A stretch of DNA of 8,255 bases from Gemmatimonadota bacterium (GTDB taxonomy: Bacteria > Gemmatimonadota > Gemmatimonadetes > JACCXV01 > JAHWKZ01). A model generated the notes under the pieces. The model was given only the letters and a program-made list of their open reading frames with translations, was not told the DNA's origin and did no database searches. Shown piece by piece: positions 1-7,162 of this stretch (the first letter of the stretch is position 1; the number at the start of each line of letters is the position of its first letter). A program made the translations under genes and the position numbers. The stretch spans positions 1-8,255 of the forward strand of contig JAHWKZ010000064.1 in the NCBI GenBank assembly GCA_019347645.1, given 5' to 3'.

Positions 1-96
1 GTCACGGGGACGGAAGGTAGGTCGCCGCGACCGCCCGCGTAAAGGTATCTTCCTCGTCATCGGGGACGGGACGCGAGCAGGACGGGGGAGGAGCCG
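1..96 (+). other. Leader region upstream of the OsmC-family gene
   Basis: No gene could be recognised here. One forward frame is open from base 1 to a TAA at 40-42, so these bases could be the last 13 codons of an upstream gene, but they are too few to identify. The right end carries a strong ribosome binding site: GGAGG at 87-91 inside a G/A-rich run, five bases before the ATG at 97. TATCTT at 46-51 resembles a -10 box but has no convincing -35 partner. The opposite strand is open across this region only as part of a high-GC shadow frame. Confidence 0.4.
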
Positions 97-507
97 ATGG
101 AGATCACCTTGGAATGGCGTGGCGAGGAGCGCTTCGTGGCCACGACGTCGACCGGCGTCGAGGTGGCCCTGGACGGCGCGAGCGGCGAGGGGGTCTCGCC
201 GATGGAGTCGCTGCTGGTCGCGCTGGCCGGATGCATGGCGACCGACGTGGTCGACATCCTGACGAAGGGCCGCCAGCAGCCGCTCGCTTGCCGCGTCCTC
301 GCCCGCGGCGAGCGGCGGGAGGAGCCGCCGCGGCGCTTCACGACGCTCGGCCTCACGATCGAGCTCACGGGGGCGGACCTGAGCCGCGGGAAGGTGGACC
401 GGGCCGTTCGACTCTCGCGCGAGACGTATTGCTCGGTATGGCACACGCTGGCGAGGGACCTCGACCTGGACATCGAGGTCGAACTTCGTGAAGGAGAGAG
501 TGGTTGA
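97..507 (+). CDS. OsmC/YhfA-family protein (putative thiol peroxidase)
   Basis: This is a 136-residue protein of the OsmC/Ohr superfamily, closest in pattern to the YhfA-like branch. Characterised OsmC and Ohr members are cytosolic dimers that reduce organic hydroperoxides with two conserved cysteines; YhfA-type members are less well characterised. Both cysteines are visible: Cys46 in the helix motif GVSPMESLLVALAGCMATDV (residues 32-51) and Cys112 in ETYCSVWHTL (109-118). The N-terminal part (1-30) is the beta-strand portion, and the length is normal for the family. The ATG at 97 has GGAGG five bases upstream. The TGA stop at 505-507 lies inside the -35 box of the next promoter, so the gene probably belongs to a different transcription unit from prs or only partly reads through. 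Family assignment is firm; the exact substrate is not known. Confidence 0.88.
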   Translation: MEITLEWRGEERFVATTSTGVEVALDGASGEGVSPMESLLVALAGCMATDVVDILTKGRQQPLACRVLARGERREEPPRRFTTLGLTIELTGADLSRGKVDRAVRLSRETYCSVWHTLARDLDLDIEVELREGESG

Positions 508-533
508 CGGTGTTTCGCGACTTCCACTAGATT
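504..533 (+). promoter_or_regulatory. Sigma70-like promoter upstream of prs
   Basis: The -35 box TTGACG (504-509, 5 of 6 to consensus) and the -10 box TAGATT (528-533, 4 of 6) are separated by 18 bases. The -35 box contains the TGA stop of the OsmC-family gene. Transcription would begin near 540, leaving a leader of about 60 bases before the prs GTG. In such G/C-rich surroundings this A/T-richer patch stands out. It is a prediction from the pattern only. Confidence 0.6.
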
Positions 534-601
534 CACTGGCTGTTCCTGGTCGCACGCATACGGCCATTCCCGTAGAGTACCAAGAGGATCGAGAGACGGC
601 G

Positions 602-1546
602 GTGAGCGCCAACCACGAACTACGTCTCCTCACGGGAGGCGCGAACCCGGGACTGTCCGAGGCGATCGCCCGGAACATGGGAGAGCGGCTGACGGATGTC
701 GAGCTGACCCGCTTCGCCGACGGCGAGATCTTCGTCAAGATCAACGAGAACGTGCGGGGCCGGGACGTGTTCATCATCCAGCCGACCCCGGCGCCGGCCG
801 ACAACCTGATGGAGCTGTTGCTGCTGATCGACGCGGCACGGCGCGCCTCGTCGAACCACATCGCGGCGGTCGTGCCCTACTACGGCTACGCGCGAGCCGA
901 CCGAAAGGACCAGCCCCGGGTGGCGATCAGCGCCAAGCTGGTGGCGAACATGCTCGTGAACGCGGGCGTCGACCGGCTGATCACCATCGACCTCCACTCG
1001 CACCAGGTGCAGGGGTTCTTCGACATTCCGGTCGATCACCTCTACGCCTCGCCCGTGTTCCTGGACTACTTCCGGGAGAAGGGGCTGGAGGACCTGGTGG
1101 TGGTCGCCCCGGACGTGGGCGCGGCGAAGATGGCGCGGGGGTTCGCGCGGAGGATGAACGCCTCGATGGCGCTGATCGACAAGCGGCGCCCGGTGGCGAA
1201 CGAATCGGAGGTCGTCCACCTGGTTGGCGAGGTGGAGGGGCGGAACGCGATCCTGATCGACGACATGATCGATACCGCGGGCACCTTCGCGCAGGCCGCG
1301 CGGGCGCTGGCCGACGACGGCGCGAAGGCGATCTTCGGATGCGCCACGCACGCGCTTCTCTCGCGTGACGCGGTCGCGACGCTCCAGGAGGCGCCTTTCG
1401 AGGAGGTGTGCGTCACGAACACGCTGCCGATTCCCGAGGAGCGGAAGTTCGATTCCCTGCGGGTCCTTTCGGTGGCGGGCCTTCTGGCCAAGGCGATCCG
1501 GTACAATCACGAGCATCAATCGGTCTCGTCGCTCTTTCCGGACTGA
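602..1546 (+). CDS. prs: Ribose-phosphate pyrophosphokinase (PRPP synthetase)
   Basis: The enzyme transfers pyrophosphate from ATP to ribose 5-phosphate, making PRPP for purine, pyrimidine, NAD, histidine and tryptophan synthesis in the cytosol. With the GTG at 602 the product is 314 residues, the usual length for class I bacterial enzymes, and begins MSANHELRLLTGGANPGLSE. The frame is open back to an ATG at 488, but that would add 38 residues unlike the family and overlap the OsmC-family gene, so the GTG is preferred. Visible motifs are the ATP/catalytic region YYGYARADRKDQPR (93-106), the divalent-cation motif DLHSHQVQGFFD (130-141), the PRPP-binding loop LIDDMIDTAGT (218-228) and the typical C-terminus SVSSLF. 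GAGAG at 591-595 is a modest ribosome binding site. Forty-nine bases separate it from rplY, so the two are probably cotranscribed. Confidence 0.96.
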   Translation: MSANHELRLLTGGANPGLSEAIARNMGERLTDVELTRFADGEIFVKINENVRGRDVFIIQPTPAPADNLMELLLLIDAARRASSNHIAAVVPYYGYARADRKDQPRVAISAKLVANMLVNAGVDRLITIDLHSHQVQGFFDIPVDHLYASPVFLDYFREKGLEDLVVVAPDVGAAKMARGFARRMNASMALIDKRRPVANESEVVHLVGEVEGRNAILIDDMIDTAGTFAQAARALADDGAKAIFGCATHALLSRDAVATLQEAPFEEVCVTNTLPIPEERKFDSLRVLSVAGLLAKAIRYNHEHQSVSSLFPD

Positions 1547-1595
1547 ACGGGTCGGACCGGCGGCGGATCACGGCAACGAGAGCGAGGAGAGAACC

Positions 1596-2303
1596 ATGGC
1601 GACAGAAGCGCGTATCACGGCCGCGACCCGCGACGAGACGGGCAAGGGGGCCGCACGGTCCCTGCGACGCGAGGGGAAGGTGCCCGGCGTCGTTTACGGC
1701 CACGGCGAGGACTCCGTCCCCGTCACCGTGGAGGTCGGGGAGCTGATGCGGCTCACCCAGTCCGTGTCGGTCGAGAACACCATCGTCGATCTCTCGGTCG
1801 AGGACCTCGACGGCGGGGAGAGCTACAAGGTGCTGGTCCGCGAGATCCAGCGGCATCCCTTCAAGCGGGAGTTCGTCCACGTCGACTTCTTCCGGGTGGC
1901 GATGGACGAGAAGATCCACGTCGACGTGCCGGTGACCCTGATCGGGATTCCGACCGGCGTGAAGGATAGGGGCGGCGTGCTCGAGCACATGCTCCGCGAG
2001 CTCGAGGTCTACTGCCTGCCGGGCAGCATCCCCGAGAAGGTCGAGATCGACGTCTCGCATCTCGACATCGGAGACTCGATCCACGTCGGCGAGATCGAGC
2101 TTCCCGACGTGGAGGTCCTCACCGACGCCGATCGATCGATCGTGGCCGTCCTGGCGCCGACGGTGATCGAGGAGCCGGAGGAGGAGGAGGAGCTCCCCGA
2201 GGATGAGTTCGCAGAGCCCGAGCTGATCGGCCGCGAGCGCGAGGCGGAGGAAGAGGGCGTAGAGCCCGCCGAAGAAAAGGGCGGCGAAGAGAAGGAAGAG
2301 TAG
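1596..2303 (+). CDS. rplY: Ribosomal protein L25, CTC/TL5 form, with acidic C-terminal tail
   Basis: This 235-residue protein is the long (CTC) form of bL25, which binds 5S rRNA in the central protuberance of the large ribosomal subunit. Residues 1-95 are the L25 domain, with the typical stretch GKGAARSLRREGKVPGVVYG (16-35) and the strand HPFKREFVHVDFFRV (87-101). Residues 102-188 match the beta-rich TL5/CTC domain (VPVTLIGIPTGVKDRGGVLE, 111-130). The last 45 residues or so are almost all Glu, with some Pro, Gly and Lys, and are probably disordered. The ATG at 1596 has GAGGAG at 1584-1589. The frame is open upstream into prs, but those residues do not resemble L25. The stop TAG at 2301-2303 is in the same frame as pth, which follows after six bases. 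rplY next to pth is a common arrangement in bacteria. Confidence 0.96.
   Translation: MATEARITAATRDETGKGAARSLRREGKVPGVVYGHGEDSVPVTVEVGELMRLTQSVSVENTIVDLSVEDLDGGESYKVLVREIQRHPFKREFVHVDFFRVAMDEKIHVDVPVTLIGIPTGVKDRGGVLEHMLRELEVYCLPGSIPEKVEIDVSHLDIGDSIHVGEIELPDVEVLTDADRSIVAVLAPTVIEEPEEEEELPEDEFAEPELIGREREAEEEGVEPAEEKGGEEKEE
2291..2300 (+). promoter_or_regulatory. Purine-rich ribosome binding site for pth
   Basis: The run GAAGGAAGAG sits in the last codons of rplY, about 9-13 bases before the proposed CTG start of pth at 2310. It is the only Shine-Dalgarno-like stretch positioned to serve pth. It arises from the Glu/Lys codons of the L25 acidic tail, so its resemblance may be partly incidental. 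Translational coupling through the nearby TAG stop is likely in addition. Confidence 0.4.
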
Positions 2304-2309
2304 CCCGCT

Positions 2310-2888
2310 CTGGGCGTCCGGATCGTCGTCGGCCTGGGAAATCCGGGCGTCGAGTACGAGGAGACCCGCCACAACGTGGGTTTCCGGGTGGTCGATCGGC
2401 TGGCCGCCCGGCACCGGCTGGCGGCATGGACCCGCCGCGGAGAGCGCCTGGAGGTCGAGGGGCGCGTGGCGGGTCGGCCGACCCTCCTCGTCAAGCCGCT
2501 GACGTTCATGAACCGGTCCGGGCTGGCGCTGGCGGCCCTCGCCCGCGAGGAACCGTTCGATCCCGAGGAGCTGGTCGCGGTCTACGACGACCTCGACCTC
2601 CCGCTGGGGCGGATCCGGGTTCGGCCGGGCGGGTCCGCCGGGACCCACAACGGCATGCGCTCGGTCATCGAGCGGCTGGGGACCACGGCCTTCCCGCGGG
2701 TCCGCGTCGGCATCGCGCCGCTCTCCGGCGGGTGGCGGGACGCCACCGAGTTCGTGCTCCGACCCTTCCGCGACAAGGAGCGGGAGGAGATCGATCTCGC
2801 CGAGGAGCGGGCGGCCGACGCCCTCGAATGCATCCTGCGCGAGGACGTCATCACCGCGATGAACCGGTACAATCCCGAACCCGAATAA
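2310..2888 (+). CDS. pth: Peptidyl-tRNA hydrolase, probable CTG start
   Basis: Pth releases peptides from peptidyl-tRNAs dropped by stalled ribosomes, recycling the tRNA. From CTG at 2310 the product is 192 residues, normal for the bacterial family, and begins MGVRIVVGLGNPGVEYEETR. The active-site set known from E. coli Pth is complete: Asn11 (GLGNPG), His21 (TRHNVGF), Asn68 (KPLTFMNRSG, 62-71), Asp93 (YDDLDLP) and Asn114 (GTHNGMRS). The substrate loop RPGGSAGTHNG is present. No ATG, GTG or TTG lies in frame between the rplY stop (2301-2303) and the conserved GLGNPG motif. The first usual start, GTG at 2376, would delete the motif and the catalytic His. CTG at 2310 puts the family's usual few residues before VGLGNPG. 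Alternatives are an ATC start at 2322, stop readthrough from L25, or a sequence error. Confidence 0.93.
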   Translation: MGVRIVVGLGNPGVEYEETRHNVGFRVVDRLAARHRLAAWTRRGERLEVEGRVAGRPTLLVKPLTFMNRSGLALAALAREEPFDPEELVAVYDDLDLPLGRIRVRPGGSAGTHNGMRSVIERLGTTAFPRVRVGIAPLSGGWRDATEFVLRPFRDKEREEIDLAEERAADALECILREDVITAMNRYNPEPE

Positions 2889-2912
2889 CCGACCCGAAAA
2901 CGAGGAGCAGCC

Positions 2913-4948
<2,036 letters not shown>

Positions 4949-4952
<4 letters not shown>

Positions 4953-4977
4953 CGAGCGGGCCGACCGATTCTAGAAT
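4949..4977 (+). promoter_or_regulatory. Sigma70-like promoter of vapBC
   Basis: The -35 box TTGACG (4949-4954) and -10 box TAGAAT (4972-4977) match consensus at 5 of 6 bases each, with the optimal 17-base spacer. The -35 box overlaps the TGA stop of hppA (4950-4952). The -10 box lies within the 12-base palindrome described in the operator entry, so a repressor bound there would block RNA polymerase. Predicted start of transcription is near 4984, about 30 bases before the vapB GTG. Confidence 0.72.
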
Positions 4978-4997
4978 CATCGATTGAATTCTAGAAC
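4967..4997. promoter_or_regulatory. Palindromic operator pair for VapB/VapBC autorepression
   Basis: GATTCTAGAATC (4967-4978) is a perfect 12-base palindrome. Its core TTCTAGAA recurs at 4989-4996, exactly 20 bases on, so both copies face nearly the same side of the helix. Between them ATCGAT (4979-4984) is itself palindromic. The flanking GATTCTAG and GAATTCTAG then form a larger, slightly offset inverted repeat. VapBC systems normally repress themselves by binding palindromes over their promoter, which fits this position. It is also the most A/T-rich stretch of the window. The binding protein is inferred, not shown. Confidence 0.62.
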
Positions 4998-5014
4998 CAC
5001 CACCGGAGGGACCC

Positions 5015-5269
5015 GTGGCCTTGAGTATCAAGAACGAAGAGGCGGACCGTCTCGCGAGGGAGCTGGCCGGTGAAACGGGTGAATCTTTGACCGAAGCGGT
5101 AACCCGGTCCCTCCAGGAGCGGCTTATCAGGGTGCGAAGCCGGCGCGAGCCCGGACGTCTCCGAGACGTCATCCGTGAAATTCGGGATCGATGTGCCGAG
5201 CTTCCGGTTCGCGACGGCCGGAGCCCGGACGAGATCATCGGCTACGACGAGCGCGGCTTGCCGTCCTGA
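5015..5269 (+). CDS. vapB: VapB-type antitoxin, Rv0623/PSK family
   Basis: This is an 84-residue antitoxin that should bind and inhibit the VapC toxin encoded next and repress their shared promoter. Residues 1-40 (MALSIKNEEADRLARELAGE and the following TGESLTEAVTRSLQERL) are the DNA-binding dimerisation part typical of the Rv0623-like/PSK transcription factor family. Residues 41-65 are a basic helical linker. The C-terminal RSPDEIIGYDERGLP (69-83) is the characteristic toxin-contacting tail. The GTG start at 5015 has a strong GGAGGG four bases upstream (5005-5010). Its TGA is followed without a gap by the vapC ATG, so translation is coupled. Codons are visibly richer in A and T in the third position (gaa, aat, gta, ggt) than in hppA or fetA, which suggests acquisition by transfer. 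Confidence 0.92.
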   Translation: MALSIKNEEADRLARELAGETGESLTEAVTRSLQERLIRVRSRREPGRLRDVIREIRDRCAELPVRDGRSPDEIIGYDERGLPS

Positions 5270-5662
5270 ATGGTCATCGATTCGTCCGCGATCGTCGCGC
5301 TGCTGTTCAACGAGCCGGAAGCGGATCGGATCGAGATCGCCATCGAGCGGGATCCCGTGCGGTTCGTCTCGGCGGCGACCTGGTCGGAAGCCGCTATCGT
5401 CGTCGAGTCCCACTTCCGAGAAGGTGGTGCGGAAGTGTTCGACGCCCTGATTCGGCGAACGGGCATGGAGATCGTTTCGGTCGAAATCGACCAGTCGGAA
5501 ACGGCGAGAATGGCCTACCGTCGGTGGGGGAAGGGTCACCACCCCGCGAGCCTGAACTTCGGTGACTGTTTCGCGTACGCGCTCTCCAAAGTCTCCGGCG
5601 AACCCCTCCTCTTCAAGGGGGACGACTTCGGCCAGACCGACGTCGATCGTGTCGACTACTGA
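5270..5662 (+). CDS. vapC: VapC toxin, PIN-domain ribonuclease
   Basis: This 130-residue single PIN domain is predicted to cut RNA, often tRNA or rRNA in characterised VapCs, when freed from its antitoxin. The acidic metal-binding residues are all present: Asp4 in MVIDSSAIVALL, Glu40 in ATWSEAAIVVE, Asp99 in LNFGDCFAYAL and Asp118/Asp119 in LLFKGDDF. The toxin therefore looks intact. The LNFGDCFAYAL and GEPLLFKGDDF motifs are typical of VapCs paired with Rv0623-type antitoxins. ATG at 5270 directly follows the antitoxin stop (TGAATG) and is in the same frame as vapB. No strong ribosome binding site of its own is visible, which would make its translation depend on vapB. Base use is less G/C-extreme than in the neighbours, as for vapB. 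The RNA target cannot be predicted. Confidence 0.94.
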   Translation: MVIDSSAIVALLFNEPEADRIEIAIERDPVRFVSAATWSEAAIVVESHFREGGAEVFDALIRRTGMEIVSVEIDQSETARMAYRRWGKGHHPASLNFGDCFAYALSKVSGEPLLFKGDDFGQTDVDRVDY

Positions 5663-5686
5663 CGACGGCACGTCGTTGCGCCGTCG
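5663..5686 (+). other. Inverted repeat just upstream of fetA
   Basis: CGACGGC (5663-5669) and GCCGTCG (5680-5686) form a perfect seven-base-pair stem with a ten-base loop. The stem begins right after the vapC stop and ends seven bases before the proposed fetA ATG. No T-run follows, so it is not a standard terminator. It could limit ribosome access to fetA or simply be chance in a high-GC sequence. Confidence 0.3.
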
Positions 5687-5693
5687 GGCCGCG

Positions 5694-6368
5694 ATGAAGG
5701 ACGCCCCGCTTCTCGAAGCTCGAGGAGTGGGGCGTCGCGCGTCGGGGGACGAGGGCTGGCTGCTGCGGGACGTCTCGCTGACCCTCGCCGCCGGCGAGCG
5801 GCTGGCGGTGGTCGGCCCCTCCGGCGCCGGGAAGTCGCTTCTGCTGCGCTCGCTCGCGCTCCTCGATCCTGTCGACCGCGGGGAGATCCTGTGGCGCGGC
5901 GAGCGGGTGGCCGACGACGACGTGCCGGCCTTCCGTCGCGACCTCGTCTACCTGCACCAGCGCCCGGCGCTGTTCGAGGGAACGGTCGTGGACAACCTCC
6001 GGCGACCGCTCTCGCTCTCCGCTTGCGGCGGGAGGGGGTGGGACCGCCAGCGGATCCTGGGATGGCTCGATCCCTTGGGACGCGACGCGGCCTTCCTGGA
6101 CAAGCGCTCCACCGACCTCTCGGGCGGCGAGGCCCAGATCGCAGCGTTCCTCCGCGCGATCCAGCTCGACCCGCGGGGGCTGCTGCTGGACGAGCCGACC
6201 GCGGCGCTGGACGCCACCGCCGCCGCGGCCCTGGAGACCCTGGTCGATCGATGGTTCGGGGAGCGGGCCGGGGAGCGGGCGCTCGTCTGGGTGAGCCACG
6301 ACGCCGGTCAGGCGGAGCGCGCCAGCGACAGGATCGTCCGGCTCGAGGCGGGAAGGATCGCCGCGTGA
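5694..6368 (+). CDS. fetA: FetA/YbbL-type ABC transporter ATP-binding protein
   Basis: This 224-residue cytoplasmic ATPase should power the permease encoded by the next gene. It has the full ABC set in order: Walker A GPSGAGKS (41-48), Q-loop Gln89 in YLHQRP, signature LSGGEAQ (142-148), Walker B RGLLLDEPT (161-169, catalytic Glu167), D-loop ALD and switch His202 in SHD. Length and the partner FetB-type permease identify it as FetA (YbbL). In E. coli, FetAB lowers cellular iron and protects from hydrogen peroxide. The ATG at 5694 lacks a clear ribosome binding site. An in-frame GTG at 5649, overlapping vapC, would add 15 residues, but these do not look like the family N-terminus. Translation may depend on coupling to vapC or on a leaderless-type start. 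It overlaps fetB by four bases. Confidence 0.87.
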   Translation: MKDAPLLEARGVGRRASGDEGWLLRDVSLTLAAGERLAVVGPSGAGKSLLLRSLALLDPVDRGEILWRGERVADDDVPAFRRDLVYLHQRPALFEGTVVDNLRRPLSLSACGGRGWDRQRILGWLDPLGRDAAFLDKRSTDLSGGEAQIAAFLRAIQLDPRGLLLDEPTAALDATAAAALETLVDRWFGERAGERALVWVSHDAGQAERASDRIVRLEAGRIAA

Positions 6369-7162
6369 GGCCCGAATACATCGACCTCTCGGCCGGCCAG
6401 GTCGCGGTCGCCGCGGGGCTGATCGCGGTGAACGCGGCGATCTCGCTGGCGCTGAAGCTCGGGATGGAGCGGCGCCTCGCGGTGGCGGCGGTCCGCACCG
6501 TGCTGCAGCTCGCCCTGATCGGGTTCGTCCTGGACTGGGTGTTCGCGATCCGCACCTGGCCGGTGGTGCTGGGGCTGGCGGCCGTGATGGCCACCGTCGC
6601 CGGCGTCGCGGCGGTCCGGCGGACCGAGCGACGCTATGCGGGGATCTGGGTGAACGCGCTGGTCTCGATGTGGGCCTCCTCCTGGCTGATCGCCGGGGTC
6701 GCGGTCGCGGGCGTGGTTCGGATCGATCCCTGGTGGGAGCCCCAGTACGCGATCCCGCTGCTCGGGATGATCCTCGGCAACACCCTCAACGGCATCGCTC
6801 TCGGGCTCGACCGGCTGACCGAGGAGCTGGTCGCCGGGCGGGAGAGGGTCGAGGCGATGCTCACCCTGGGCGCGACGCGCTGGGAGGCGGCGCGGGATCC
6901 GGTGCGCGCGGCGGTCCGCACCGGGATGATCCCCATCATCAACTCGATGATGGTCGTGGGGATCGTCTCCATTCCCGGCCTGATGACCGGGCAGCTCCTG
7001 GCCGGCGTCGAGCCGCTGTCGGCGGTGGAGTACCAGATCGTGATCATGTTCCTGATCGCGTCGGGGACGGCGCTGGGGACCGTCGGCGTCGTGCTCCTCG
7101 GCTACCGCCGGCTGTTCAACCGCCGCCACCAGTTCCTGCACCACGCGATCGAGAGGCGCTGA
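6365..7162 (+). CDS. fetB: FetB/YbbM-type ABC permease (UPF0014), putative iron exporter
   Basis: This 265-residue inner-membrane protein belongs to the UPF0014/FetB family, the permease partner of FetA. Six or seven hydrophobic helices are visible. Family-typical stretches include PLLGMILGNTLNGIALGLDR (131-150), the coupling segment ERVEAMLTLGATRWEAA (160-176), and MVVGIVSIPGLMTGQLLAGV (196-215) followed by AVEYQIVIMFL. The E. coli homologue exports iron with FetA, and plant relatives (ALS3/STAR2) are tied to aluminium tolerance, so metal export is likely but the metal is inferred. The start is GTG at 6365, overlapping the fetA TGA in GTGA, with GGAAGGA at 6351-6357 correctly placed. The stop abuts the ychF ATG. 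No frameshift or missing segment is visible. Confidence 0.9.
   Translation: MRPEYIDLSAGQVAVAAGLIAVNAAISLALKLGMERRLAVAAVRTVLQLALIGFVLDWVFAIRTWPVVLGLAAVMATVAGVAAVRRTERRYAGIWVNALVSMWASSWLIAGVAVAGVVRIDPWWEPQYAIPLLGMILGNTLNGIALGLDRLTEELVAGRERVEAMLTLGATRWEAARDPVRAAVRTGMIPIINSMMVVGIVSIPGLMTGQLLAGVEPLSAVEYQIVIMFLIASGTALGTVGVVLLGYRRLFNRRHQFLHHAIERR

Noticed and set aside
46..51. TATCTT as a -10 box for the OsmC-family gene
   Set aside because: No acceptable -35 hexamer lies 15-19 bases upstream in the available sequence.
488..601. N-terminal extension of Prs from ATG 488
   Set aside because: It would overlap the OsmC-family gene, contains the predicted promoter, and does not resemble the family. GTG 602 gives the usual 314 residues.
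1547..1595. Possible terminator between prs and rplY (GGTCGGACC-like dyad)
   Set aside because: The stem is short and imperfect and lacks a following T-run.
2129..2142. GATC tandem run resembling an origin or methylation cluster
   Set aside because: Only three to four overlapping GATC units inside rplY codons (DRSIV), with no DnaA boxes or A/T-rich region nearby.
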